Positions 32,938 through 42,210 of a stretch of 64,000 nucleotides of DNA are shown piece by piece. Made by a program: the position numbers and the translations under genes. Source of the DNA: JAAYEA01 sp012689325 (GTDB taxonomy: Bacteria > Chloroflexota > Anaerolineae > JAAYEA01); assembly GCA_036841525.1 (NCBI GenBank), contig DAITVZ010000013.1, positions 11,155 to 75,154 on the forward strand, read 5' to 3'. The notes beneath the pieces were generated by a model. It did not search any database and was not told the origin of the DNA. It saw only the letters and a program-made list of their open reading frames with translations. Each line of letters opens with the position of its first letter. Position 1 is the first letter of the stretch.

Positions 32938-33651
32938 CTACCTACCGCCGCGGCCACCACCATTGCCGCCGCCATTGCCCCCGCCGCGCCCGCCGTTGCC
33001 GCCAGAGCTCGCCCCGATGATCCCTTCATACGCGGCCTGGGTCATGTACTGCGGCTCGTAGGCCTCGCCCGTCTGCCGCTCCAGCGTGCTCACAAAGGCG
33101 CGCAGGTGGCTGGTGGACCCGTTCAGCAGGTTCTGGTACACCCGCAGGATGTCGGCCTTGTCCGTCAGCGCCATCTCTTCCTGCAGGTCCAGGATGTCGA
33201 TCTCTTCGATAGCCGCGCCGACCCGCAGCGCGCCCTCCAGGGACGCGCTCCCCTGCGCCACCAACTGGTCATAAAGCGCCTGCAGCTCGTCGTTCTCCAA
33301 GACGCCGACGGCGTTGTCCCCCACCGGGTCGGTCAGGCCGTAACGATCCAGCAGCGTCTTGACCGCGCTGGTGTGCGCCGACTCCGAGTTGGCGATCCGC
33401 TGGAAAATCGACAGGTTCCGCTGGTCGTAGAGCGTCACGTACACGTCGTGGGCCAGCTTTTCCTCTTCCCGCATGAGCAGCAGCCCAGCGGCCTCCGCGG
33501 GGGTCAGCTCGGCAACCACGGCCGGCTGCCGCGCCCCGCCGATGCCGCGAGCCGCCGCCGCCACGCCTTGCGCCGCCAGGGCCGCGCCCGCCGAGAACGC
33601 CACCAAGACCACCACGCCCACCAGAATCAGGGCCCATCTCTGGATCTTCAT
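32938..33651 (-). CDS. DUF2202 ferritin-like secreted protein
   Basis: A 237-residue protein with an N-terminal signal peptide (WALILVGVVVLVAFSAGAALAA) and a DUF2202 domain, a four-helix ferritin-like fold. Helix motifs EEEKLAHDVYVTLYDQ, FQRIANSESAHTSAVKTLLDRY, IDILDLQEEM and NGSTSHLRAFVSTLE carry Glu/His pairs suited to a di-metal site. The last 25 residues are a Gly/Asn/Arg-rich tail. The role of the family is unknown; metal binding is inferred. The start is the ATG at 33651 with GGAGGAAAG. Confidence 0.85.
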   Translation of the reverse strand: MKIQRWALILVGVVVLVAFSAGAALAAQGVAAAARGIGGARQPAVVAELTPAEAAGLLLMREEEKLAHDVYVTLYDQRNLSIFQRIANSESAHTSAVKTLLDRYGLTDPVGDNAVGVLENDELQALYDQLVAQGSASLEGALRVGAAIEEIDILDLQEEMALTDKADILRVYQNLLNGSTSHLRAFVSTLERQTGEAYEPQYMTQAAYEGIIGASSGGNGGRGGGNGGGNGGGRGGR

Positions 33652-33776
33652 CTTCTTTCCTCCGTCGCTCGTTTGACCCGCCGCTTGGCGGGGGGGCATG
33701 TTCTCCTTGCCTTACAGCCCCAGTATAGCGGCGCGATGTGAGGAAATCGTGAAGGTCATGTAGCGAATTGGTGAAA

Positions 33777-35498
33777 CTAGCCCGCCCCCTCCAGCAGCAG
33801 CGCCGCCGTCACCGCCGCGGTCCACTGATAGTCGCGGATCGAGTCCATCTTGCGGCGGATGTTGTAGGGCTCCTGGTGCGGCCCCTTGCGGTCGCACTGC
33901 GTCGGCGGGAGCTGGTCCTTGGCGTCAAAGAACTCGAATATGGCGCCGAACCGCTCATAGTACTTGCCCACGTGTTCCACCGTCCGCTGCGCCAGCTCCC
34001 GCGCGGCGCCGAGCTGCCCCTGCTGGCGCAGCCCGCGGATGGCGAGATAGTTCATGTTGGCCCAGGTGGCCCCCCGCCACATGTCCGTGCTCCAGCTCGG
34101 GTCCGAGACGGCCACGGTGGGGATGGGAAAGGCCGTGCCGAACTGCGCCGGGTCGCGCAGCGCCCGCAGCAGCCCGTCCACGTGCGGCGCGGGGATATCG
34201 GCCAGGAGCAGCGGCATGAACCCGCTCACCGCCCGCACCGGCGAATGCCCGCCGCTCAGGTAGCGGTCGCAATAGAACCCCGCCCGCTCGTCCCAGAGCA
34301 GCGCGTGGACCTTGGCCGAGGTCTCGGCGGCGCGGCGCAGCCAGGCTTGGCCCCGCGCCTCGTCCCCCAGCTCGCGGGCGATCAGCCCCGTGTAGCGCAT
34401 GTCCTCCGCGAGAAAGGTGGAGAAATCCACGTCGTCGGCGGGGAGGCCGTTATCGAAGCGCGGCGAGTTGTCCAGCCCCGACTCGCCGGAGCGGCAGCGC
34501 GTATCCCCCTCGCGCAGCCACTCCACCAGCCCGTTGCCGTCGGCGTCGCGGTGAGCCAGATCCCATTCCAGGTAGCGCTCCAGCCGCGGCAGCGCATACT
34601 CGAGCGCCTCCTTGGAGCGCAGGTAGCCGTAATTCTCCCAGACGCCCCAGCCCAACAGCGGCGGCTGGGTGATGCGCGAGCGCCAGCCGTTGACCCGGTG
34701 CTGGTGGGCGATCATGCCATCCTCGCCCTGCCCGTCCAGCACCGACTTGAGGTACTCCCAGGCCAGTTGCGGGTCCAGCCGGTTCACCGCCAGGGTGTGA
34801 AAGACCGAGTCCCACAGCCACATGTCGCGGTGCGGCACGCGGTCCGGCGTGGACCAGCGCTGCCGGATCACCCCCTCGGGCGAAAGGGCGTTGACCTTGA
34901 TCACGCTCCAGCACTTGTTCAGCAGCCGCCCCAGCCCCGGGTCGGCGAGAGAGGGCGTGCGTCCATAGAAGGCCAGCCGCGCCTCCACCGTCGCTGCCAG
35001 GTCGGCGGCCAGCCCCGCCCGCGCCCGGCCCAGCGCCTGCTCCGCGGTCGTCCCATAGGCCAGGGCGAAGCGCTCGCCCGCCCGCGCCAGCGCCAGGGCC
35101 TCGCCATGCTCCGCGTCCGCCGAGACGGCCGCGTCGTCCTGCCACTCCGCCGCCGGGCCATCTTCCATCCGCAGCGCCAGCGCCGTCCCCTCGGGGGCCA
35201 TCCCGATCAGGGTGTGCCAGGCGGCCCACGCCTGCACCAGCAGCCCGCCCGGGACCTCGACGGCCACCACGTCGCCCGTGGCCACGCGGGCCCGCCCCGG
35301 CGCAACGGGCCTCACCTCCAGTATCCGCCGCCGCGGCGTGTGCAAGAGCACCTGATAGGGCTCGCGCCCGTAGGTTCCCACAAAACCGCTGGCGGCATTG
35401 GTCTCGCCGTCCAGCCCGGAAAAGGCAAAGATGGCCCCCTCGCCCCAGAGGTCGGGCAGGTTGGCGTGGCGATTCAGGATCCCTTCCCATTGGGTCAT
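33777..35498 (-). CDS. Glycoside hydrolase of the MGH1-like/GH63-type alpha/alpha barrel
   Basis: A 573-residue cytosolic glycosidase-like protein. The N-terminal 190 residues form a beta-sandwich. The catalytic barrel starts near residue 200 and shows RDMWLWDSVFHTLAVNRLD, QHRVNGWRSRITQPP, SGLDNSPRFDNG and the C-terminal SIRDYQWTAAVTAAL. The Asp in the SGLDNSPR segment and a Glu near FGAIFEFFDA are candidates for the acid and base, as in mannosylglycerate hydrolase and YgjK-like enzymes. The start is the ATG at 35498, with GAGGAG 6 nt before; an ATG two codons earlier abuts the ribosome site. Confidence 0.82.
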   Translation of the reverse strand: MTQWEGILNRHANLPDLWGEGAIFAFSGLDGETNAASGFVGTYGREPYQVLLHTPRRRILEVRPVAPGRARVATGDVVAVEVPGGLLVQAWAAWHTLIGMAPEGTALALRMEDGPAAEWQDDAAVSADAEHGEALALARAGERFALAYGTTAEQALGRARAGLAADLAATVEARLAFYGRTPSLADPGLGRLLNKCWSVIKVNALSPEGVIRQRWSTPDRVPHRDMWLWDSVFHTLAVNRLDPQLAWEYLKSVLDGQGEDGMIAHQHRVNGWRSRITQPPLLGWGVWENYGYLRSKEALEYALPRLERYLEWDLAHRDADGNGLVEWLREGDTRCRSGESGLDNSPRFDNGLPADDVDFSTFLAEDMRYTGLIARELGDEARGQAWLRRAAETSAKVHALLWDERAGFYCDRYLSGGHSPVRAVSGFMPLLLADIPAPHVDGLLRALRDPAQFGTAFPIPTVAVSDPSWSTDMWRGATWANMNYLAIRGLRQQGQLGAARELAQRTVEHVGKYYERFGAIFEFFDAKDQLPPTQCDRKGPHQEPYNIRRKMDSIRDYQWTAAVTAALLLEGAG

Positions 35499-35531
35499 TG
35501 GCATCTCCTCACGATGTTCTTCCGGTAATCC

Positions 35532-35600
35532 GCCACGAAACACACCAACCACACACAAGCCGGGTCAGCCCCTGCTCTCTTTGGGTGGTTCGTGTCCGCG
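35532..35600. repeat. CACGAAA-type inverted repeat, copy C
   Basis: Left arm CCACGAAACACACCAACCAC; right arm TTGGGTGGTTCGTGT. Diverged third copy of the family at 10108 and 22903. It lies in the 120-bp spacer between two minus-strand genes. Confidence 0.6.
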
Positions 35601-35618
35601 CGGTCCCAGCGCGGGGCG

Positions 35619-38600
35619 CTAGGCCAGCTCCGCCACCAGCTCGCGGACGACGGGCTCCCAATCCCGCGCGCGGCCCCGCTCCTCGGCGGCGCGCCGGACG
35701 GCCTCCGGGAGCGACGAGGCCAGCTCGCGCACCCGCCGCTCGTGGACCTGCTGGTAATAGGCCGAGTTGGCCACCCAGGGCCGCCGCTTCGCCAGGGCGT
35801 AGAGCTCTACCGCCCGCTCGACCTGCCCGCGCTGCGCCAGCGCGCAGGCCAGGGCGGCCAGGTGCGGCGCGATGGCATAGGCGCCGCGGTCAATGAACTG
35901 GCGCGTCAGCCAGAGCCAGGCCTCGCGGAAGCGGTCCCAGTCGCCGCCCGCCGCGGCCAGGTCTTGCTGCAGCATCCAGACCATGTACAGGTACTCGGCG
36001 ATGCCCCGCTGGGCATAGGCGCTCCGGCAGCGCCCCAGCCAGCGCTCCGCCTCGGCCAGCTTGTCCTCATAGACGGAGAGGTAGCCAAGCCGGATGCTGG
36101 CGGCGATGGCGTTCTCCTCATACGTTAGCTCTTCCGAGAGCGCCAGCGCGCGCTCCAGCTCCTGCCGCGCCTCCGCCGGTTGGCCCAGGTGCAGATGGTT
36201 GCGGCCCAGCAGCACCAGGGTGCGCGCCAGCTCGCGCTGCAAGCCCAACGACCGGCAGGCGGCGACGCTGCGCTCATAGAACGGGTGCGCCTCCGCCAAC
36301 TGGCCGGTATAGTAAAGGCCATCGCCGCCAGCGCGGTGGGCATGGCCGCCGCGGCCTCGCCCATCTCTGAAAAGAGCCGATGCGCCTCCCGCACGAGCCG
36401 CCGCGAGTCGTCGTAGCGCCCCTGGTCCTCGGCATAGAGCGTCCCCGCCGCGAGGGCCTGCTGGAAAAGCGGCGTGGGCGCGCCCAGCTCCCGCAACAGG
36501 GCCAGCGCCTCCTGCTGATGGTCCCACGCTTCGTCCTGCCGTCCCTGCCGCGCCGCCACCGCCGCCAGGTCGGTCAGCGTCGTGGCCAGCAGCGCGCGGT
36601 CGCCCGCCTGCCGCGAGAGCGCCAGGCTGCGCTCGTAGAGGCGCCGCGCCTCGGCCAGGCGCGACTGTTCGCCGGGCGCCTCCTCCCGCTCCGCGGGCTG
36701 GTCTCCCGCCTGCAGCTCGCGCTCGATCTCGGCGCCCAGCCCCATCAGCGTCTTGCCGAGGCGGTGGCAGAGCGAGGCCCGCTCCGCCGTGATCTCCTCT
36801 CCCGCCCGCTCGGCCTCGCCGAGATAGCCAAAGGCCTCGCGCAGCCGCTGCGCCGCCAGCGAGACGCGCCCCCGGGCCAGGTCAAAGCCGGCCTGCCAGC
36901 CCGTCAGCTTGGCCCGGGCGCGCCAGCCCTCGCCCGATTCCGGCGCGTCGCGCAGCGCCGCCGCCGCCTGCGCAAAGAGCTGCGCCCCCTCCTCCAATCG
37001 GCTCTGGTGCAACAGGAAGCCGCCCAGCCCGTCCGCGCCCCGGATCAGCCAGTCGCTCCGCTGCCGCTGGGCCGCCCAGCCCCACGCAGGCACGATGTTG
37101 GGCATCTCGGACTCGACCTCCCGCAGGGCCAGCTGCTCCTGAGGGCTCCAGAGCGCCTCCCGCCACCGCGCCAGCGCACCGGCATAGTACTCGGCGTGCC
37201 GGTCGCGCGCGGACTGCGCCAGCTCGGGGCGCTCCCGCAGCCGGAGCTCGGCGTACTGGCGCACCAGGTCGTGCAGCTCGTAACGCCCGCCGGCGGCGCG
37301 GTGCAAGAGCGAGCTGTCCACCAAGTGCAACAGGTCGCGGAGCGTCGCGCCGGCCACTTGCTCGGCGGCCTCGGCGGAAAAGCGCCCGCGCAAGACCGCC
37401 AGGGCGGTAAGGGCCAGGCGCTCACGCTCGGCCAACAGGTTCCAGGAGTGGTCCAAGACGCCCCGCATGGAGCGCTGCCGCTTTTCCACGTCCTGCCAAT
37501 CGGCGGCGAGAAACTCGAGGCCGTGACCGGCGTCCTGCGCGATGTGGGCGGCGATCTCGGCGGGCGAGAGCAACTGCATCCACGACGAGGCCAACAGCAG
37601 GGCCAGCGGCACGCCGTCCACCAACTGGCAGATGCGATCCAGGTGCGGCCGGTCCTCGGCCTTGGGCGCATAGCCCGGGCGCACCCGCCGCGCGCCCAGC
37701 ATAAAGAGCGCCGCCGCCGCCGACTCGCCGCCTTGGGCCTGGTCGGGGACCAGCGGCAGGCCGCCGAGCGGAAAGAGCTGCTCACCCTGGATGCCCAGCC
37801 GCATGCGCGAGGTGGCCAGCACCCGCACCTCGGGCGCGTCCTGCAACAGCGCCGCCACCTGCGCGGCGGCGGGCAAGACGGCCTCAAAGCTATCCAGCAC
37901 CAACAGCGCCCGCCGCTGCCCGAGCAGCCGGCGCAGGTCCTCCTCGGCGGCGGCTGGCTCGCCCAGCCACCCAGCGCCCAAGGCCCGCGCGATGGCCGGG
38001 GCAAGCAGCTCCGGGGCGGCCAGCGGCGAGCAGGGCACAAAGTGGACGCCATCCGCGAAATCGCTTGCCGCCAGCCGCGCCGCCTCCACCGCCAACCGCG
38101 TCTTGCCCGCGCCGCCCGGCCCCAGGATCGTCACGAGGCGATTCTCGGGCTCGCGCAGCCACATCCGCACCAGCGCGAGCTCGCGCTCCCGGCCAATGAG
38201 CGGCAAGAGCGGGGTAGGCAGGCGCGCGGACGGAGGGGCGGCCTCCGCCCGGTCCTGGCGGCCGGCGCGGATCTGCTCGTAAAGCTGCGTCGTCGCCGCC
38301 TCGGGCTCCACGCCCAGCTCGGCCGACAGCGCCTGCTTGCACTTTTCGTACTGGGCCAGCGCCGCGCTCCGCTGCCCGGCCAGCGCCAATAGCTGCATCA
38401 ACTCGCGCTGGGCGCCCTCATCGTAAGGGTCGGCCTCGGCCCAGCACCGCGCCGCCTCCAGCGCGCGCTCGCCCTGCCCCCTGGCCTGATAGATCGCCAC
38501 CAACTGCCGCAGCGCCTCGAGGTACCCCCGCCGCAGGCGCTCCCGCATCAACAGCAGCCAATCCTCGAAAGCAGGGCACCCCTTAGGCGCCAGACCCAGC

Positions 38601-38998
38601 AGGAAATCGCCGCGATAGAGGCCGACCGCCGCCTCCAGCCGCCCCACGGACGGCTCTTCCAATAGCTCTGCAAAGGCGAGCGCGTCCACCTGATCATCTG
38701 CGGTGGGGCGAAAGGCGATGGCGGCGGGGGTGGCTTGCAGCGCTGGCGGCTGCCGCTCGCGGTCGCGCAGGGCGGCGCGCAGGTCAGAGAGGGCGTTGCG
38801 GAGGTTGGCGCGCCCCGCGGCGGGGGCGCAGTCCGGCCAGAGCAGCGCGGCCAGCTCTTCCCGCGGGTGAGCGCGGCCGAACTCGACGGCCAGGTAGGCC
38901 AGCAGGGCTCGCCCCTTATCCGACTCGAGCGCGCGCAACGGCTGGTCATCCAGCATCGCCTGAAAGGGACCAAGCAGCAAGAGGTGAAGACGCGTCAT
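35619..38998 (-). pseudogene. AfsR/BTAD-type regulator with NB-ARC and TPR domains, interrupted by a frameshift
   Basis: About 1,125 residues once repaired. The N-terminus (MTRLHLLLLGPFQ) is an OmpR-like winged helix of the SARP type, followed by a BTAD domain to about 250 (DPYDEGAQRELMQLLALAGQ). An NB-ARC ATPase has the P-loop TILGPGGAGKTRLAVEAA. The C-terminal half is TPR-rich. The frame breaks at 36314-36316: GCCTTT-ACTATA reads as AF-TI, whereas adding one T gives AF-YYTGQLAEAHPFYERS, which continues the TPRs to 35619. A one-base loss in a T-run could be a sequencing error or a real mutation. Start at the ATG at 38998 with GGAAGG. Its target genes are unknown. Confidence 0.85.
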
Positions 38999-39098
38999 CG
39001 TGTCGTCCTTCCGCTGGACAGCGGCATGTCCCAGCCACATTGCTGACCAAGCCTACACTATTGTAGCCTATTGTCCCCGAGCTGCCAAGAATGGCGCG

Positions 39099-39195
39099 CC
39101 AGGGACCAGAGCCAGGGACCAGAGGTCCCTGGCTAAAGCTGGCAAATCCCCGAGGGGATTTGCCAATCTGAGCCGGCGAATTCCATTCGGCGGCT
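39099..39195. repeat. Three consecutive palindromes and a 13-bp tandem duplication
   Basis: CCAGGGACCAGAG occurs twice in tandem (39099-39124). Stem-loops: GCCAGGGACC-AGA-GGTCCCTGGC (39111-39133), GGCAAATCCCC-GA-GGGGATTTGCC (39141-39164) and AGCCGGCGAAT-TCC-ATTCGGCGGCT with one mismatch (39171-39195). They fill the divergent spacer 39000-39331, in which no other gene is seen. Confidence 0.65.
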
Positions 39196-39331
39196 ACACC
39201 GCGTTAGCAGTCTGCTGGGAGTGTCCGGCCCGGCTCCATTCTACGCTGGCGGTGCGATTTCCTTACGCTTGGGCACTATACTCACAGTGTGGCCCAAGAG
39301 CAAACACCCCTATTCTCAAGGAGGAGTCGAA

Positions 39332-39835
39332 ATGATCAAGTCAAGACTGACTCTCTCGGTGTTGGTGACGATCCTCATCCTGGCCCTGCCCTCCGTGGCG
39401 CTGGCGGACGCCCCGGTGCGCTTCGAGAGTCCGCTGTACTACACCGAGGACCAACAGACCTGCGACGGTTATACCGTGCGGACCGAGGGGCGCGGCGTGG
39501 TCAGCGGTTCCTATCAATACGACAAGGACGGCCAGATCGTTCGGACGCTCAGGCACTTCAAGTGGGATATCCGCTACTATAGCCCCGAGACCGGCAAAGA
39601 GCTCTGGGGGATGTGCAACCTCGTGAACTTTTTCGAGGGGCCCCCCACCGTCGGATTGCGAGCCATGGGAGTCGTCTGGCACGTCACGGCCCCGCACTAT
39701 GGCATCGCCTACATCGGCGCCGGCCAACTCACCTTTAGCACCCCCTACCCCGACGCGACGGCGATCCTCAAAGAGGTGGGGAACAGCCCGTTCCACGGCG
39801 CCCAGAACCAGTTGTGCGAGGCGCTGGCTCCCTAA
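39332..39835 (+). CDS. Hypothetical secreted protein
   Basis: A 167-residue protein with a clear signal peptide (LTLSVLVTILILALPSVALA, cleavage after residue 24). The mature part has no recognised family; it is rich in Tyr and Gly with likely beta strands (YTVRTEGRGVVSGSYQYDKDGQ, WHVTAPHYGIAYIGAGQLTF) and three cysteines. It resembles small secreted beta-barrel proteins in size, but this is only an impression. AAGGAGG stands before the ATG at 39332. A terminator follows at 39855. Confidence 0.7.
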   Translation: MIKSRLTLSVLVTILILALPSVALADAPVRFESPLYYTEDQQTCDGYTVRTEGRGVVSGSYQYDKDGQIVRTLRHFKWDIRYYSPETGKELWGMCNLVNFFEGPPTVGLRAMGVVWHVTAPHYGIAYIGAGQLTFSTPYPDATAILKEVGNSPFHGAQNQLCEALAP

Positions 39836-39854
39836 CGCCCGCTAGTCGCGCGAC

Positions 39855-39890
39855 AAAAAAGGCCGACGCGAGTTGCGTCGGCCTTTGCTT
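39855..39890. terminator. Bidirectional terminator between convergent genes
   Basis: Stem GGCCGACGC / GCGTCGGCC (39861-39869, 39875-39883) with a 5-nt loop, flanked by six As on the left (U-run for the minus strand) and CTTTGCTTTC on the right. Confidence 0.8.
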
Positions 39891-41324
39891 TCATTCGTCG
39901 TGGGGATGCCCATCTCCCTGCTCGTGCTCGTGGTGATGGTGGTGCGCGTGCCCAGGCGGCGCCAGGTTCGCCAGCGCGTTGACCACCACCTCGCTCAGGG
40001 CGGGGTGGATGATCTGCGAGTCGGCGATGGGGTAATAGTCCTGGTCGCCGGCGTTCATCAGGTAAGCGATCTGCTGCACCAGGATGGCCGCGTGCGAGCC
40101 GGCGATGTGGCACCCCAGGATGCGGCGGGTCTCGCCGTCCACGATCACCTTCACCAGGCTATCGGGCTCGGCCATGGCGTAGCCCTTGGTCACGTCGGTG
40201 TAGCGGGCCCGCCCTACCAGGACGTGGAACCCCGCCTCGGTCGCCTGCGCCTCGGTGATCCCCACCGCGGCCACCTGCGGGTAGCCAAAGACGGCGTGGG
40301 GCACGGCGTGATAGTCCATCTGGTGCTTGTGCTCGGTCAGGACGTTGGCCGCCACCACCTCGGACTCGGCGTTGGCGGTGTGGCGGTACATGAACTTGCC
40401 CAGCGCGTCGCCCAGCGCCCAGATGTTCGGCTTGCTGGTCTCCAGGCGCGGGTTCACCTTGATCCAGCCGTCCTGGTCGGTCTCGACGCCGGTCCGCTCG
40501 GGCTTGAGCAGGTCGGCGTTGGAGCGCCGCCCCACCGCCAGCATGATCTCCCTGGCCTCGAACTGGGCCGTCTGTCCGGTACCGCGGTCCCGCGCCGTGA
40601 CCACCTTTTTGCGGCCCCGCCGCTCCACCCGCAGCACCTCGTGGTTGGTGCGGATGATGGCGTATCTGGCGAATCGGCGCTCCACCACCGCCGAGATCTC
40701 GGGCTCCTCGCCCTTGAGCAGCCGCGGGTTGCGCCCCAGGATGGTCACCACGCTGCCCATGGCGGAGAAAAAGTGCCCGTATTCGCAGGCGATGTACCCC
40801 CCGCCGATGATGATCAGGCTCTCTGGCGGCTTGTCCAGCTCCAGGAGCGAGACGTTGTCGATGTACCCCGCCTCCGCCAGCCCGGGGATCGCGGGGACCA
40901 AGGGGCGCGACCCCGAGGCGATGACGATCTTGGGCGCGGTGATGGTCTCCTGGCCCGCGCGCAGCGTATAGTCGCCCACGAACTCGACGGTGTCGCGGTA
41001 GACCTTGAGCTGGTCGGTCTGCTTGATCGCCTGCTCCATCTCGTCCCGCCCCTCGCGGACGAAGGAGCGCGCCCGCTGCAGGATGAGCGGAAAGTCGATC
41101 TGGTGTATCCGCCCCATGACGCCCACGGCGGCGGCGTCCTCCAGCTCGCGGATCACGTCGGCGGGGTAAAGCAGTATCTTGGAGGGGATGCAGCCGGTAT
41201 TGAGGCAGGTGCCGCCCATCAGCCCATGCTCGGCCACGGCGACCCGCAGCCCCTGGCCCAGCGCGCTGGAGGCCACGTTCATCCCCGCCCCCGACCCCAC
41301 CACGATCATGTCGTATTCGATCAC
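39891..41324 (-). CDS. Pyridine nucleotide-disulfide oxidoreductase (mycothione-reductase/dihydrolipoyl dehydrogenase-like) with His-rich tail
   Basis: A 477-residue class I flavoprotein disulfide reductase. The FAD fingerprint is IVVGSGAGMNVAS, the redox disulfide is GGTCLNTGCIPSK, the NAD(P) motif is LIIIGGGYIACEYGHFF and the dimer-interface catalytic His-Glu pair is IHPALSEVV. The GSGAGMNVA start resembles mycothione reductases. The C-terminus ends in GHAHHHHHEHEQGDGHPHDE, a likely metal-binding extension absent from standard members. The start is the GTG at 41324 with GAGAGGTG before it; an internal ATG at 41309 would cut the first strand. The true disulfide substrate is not known. Confidence 0.87.
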   Translation of the reverse strand: MIEYDMIVVGSGAGMNVASSALGQGLRVAVAEHGLMGGTCLNTGCIPSKILLYPADVIRELEDAAAVGVMGRIHQIDFPLILQRARSFVREGRDEMEQAIKQTDQLKVYRDTVEFVGDYTLRAGQETITAPKIVIASGSRPLVPAIPGLAEAGYIDNVSLLELDKPPESLIIIGGGYIACEYGHFFSAMGSVVTILGRNPRLLKGEEPEISAVVERRFARYAIIRTNHEVLRVERRGRKKVVTARDRGTGQTAQFEAREIMLAVGRRSNADLLKPERTGVETDQDGWIKVNPRLETSKPNIWALGDALGKFMYRHTANAESEVVAANVLTEHKHQMDYHAVPHAVFGYPQVAAVGITEAQATEAGFHVLVGRARYTDVTKGYAMAEPDSLVKVIVDGETRRILGCHIAGSHAAILVQQIAYLMNAGDQDYYPIADSQIIHPALSEVVVNALANLAPPGHAHHHHHEHEQGDGHPHDE

Positions 41325-41341
41325 CAGACACCTCTCTTCTC

Positions 41342-42121
41342 TCAGCGCTCCTGCCACCAATCCTTGCGCGAGCGCGGGTCCATAAAGCTGCCGTTGTCGC
41401 GGATGGCGGCCTTGACCTCGGTGCTGCGCGCGCGGCCCAGCGCCTGCCCCGGACGCAGCGCCGGCAACTGCGCGCGCCCCGCCTGGTCCAATTGGCTATA
41501 GAGCGCCAGCAGCGCCGGCTCCACGCAGATGTTCTCCAGGTGCAAGGTATACCCCTGCACCACATTGTCCTCGCGGGTGTACTTGACCGTCAGCCGGTCG
41601 TCGCTGGCATAGAGCACCAGCGCCGCATAGCCGCCGCCCAGGTCATACCCAGCGGCGGGGAGATAGAGCGGCTCCCCCGGCGCCGTCCGCAGGCCCAAGA
41701 GCGTCACCTCCGGGCTGGCGAGGGGCGCGCCGCGTTGGTTGCTCCCCCAATCCCAGTCGTGGACCCGGTACGCCGCCGCCAGCGCGGGCGTCCGCCCGTC
41801 GCCCACCAGCGTCGCCAGTTGCGGCGCGCGGGGGTCCGCCGCGCCGCCCAGCTCGATCAGCGCCGCTGGGGCCGTCGCCCGCACGTACCCGCGCAGCGCC
41901 AGGTTCAGGTCGGCGTGAGCTTCGGCGGGGCGGTCGGTGGGCGGCCCCTCCGGGATCAGCGCCCCATACCCCTCGACAGAAACCGGCGCGCAGGTCACCG
42001 CGCCGCCCGCCACCCGCGGCAGGTACGTCGCCGCCCGCGCCGACATGGGCGCCAGGCACCAGACGCACCACAGCGCCGCCAGCGCGGCGCGCCTCCCCCA
42101 CCTGGCTTGGCGCTGTACCAT
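41342..42121 (-). CDS. Hypothetical secreted protein
   Basis: A 259-residue protein of unknown function. An N-terminal signal peptide (AALAALWCVWCLAPMSARAA) ends near residue 31. The mature part starts TYLPRVAGGAVTCAPVSVEGYGAL and is beta-rich; the segment LGGGYAALVLYASDDRLTVKYTREDNVVQGYTLHLENICVEP is similar to peptidoglycan- or NlpC-adjacent envelope domains in flavour, but no family is recognised. It contains two Cys in the mature region that could pair. The reductase gene starts 17 bp downstream of its stop. Confidence 0.7.
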   Translation of the reverse strand: MVQRQARWGRRAALAALWCVWCLAPMSARAATYLPRVAGGAVTCAPVSVEGYGALIPEGPPTDRPAEAHADLNLALRGYVRATAPAALIELGGAADPRAPQLATLVGDGRTPALAAAYRVHDWDWGSNQRGAPLASPEVTLLGLRTAPGEPLYLPAAGYDLGGGYAALVLYASDDRLTVKYTREDNVVQGYTLHLENICVEPALLALYSQLDQAGRAQLPALRPGQALGRARSTEVKAAIRDNGSFMDPRSRKDWWQER

Positions 42122-42129
42122 ATCCTGCG

Positions 42130-42210
42130 CTAACCCGGCTTGACCGCGAGCGCCAGCACGTACCAGTGGTTCAGGTGCGGCTCGCCGCCCAGCGTTTCCT
42201 TGCTGCTCAT
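42130..42210 (-). CDS. 26-residue coupled peptide ORF
   Basis: A tiny open frame that starts at an ATG overlapping the stop of the enolase-superfamily gene (ATGAGC) and has GGGAG about 7 nt upstream. The product begins MSSKETLGGEP and ends HWYVLALAVKPG. It could be a real short protein, a leader peptide for the next gene or the remnant of a truncated gene. No homologue is recognised. Confidence 0.3.
   Translation of the reverse strand: MSSKETLGGEPHLNHWYVLALAVKPG

Noticed and set aside
39241..39331. Promoter for the secreted protein at 39332
   Set aside because: A TATACT at 39277-39282 is present but no -35 box at 16-18 bp; not strong enough to list.
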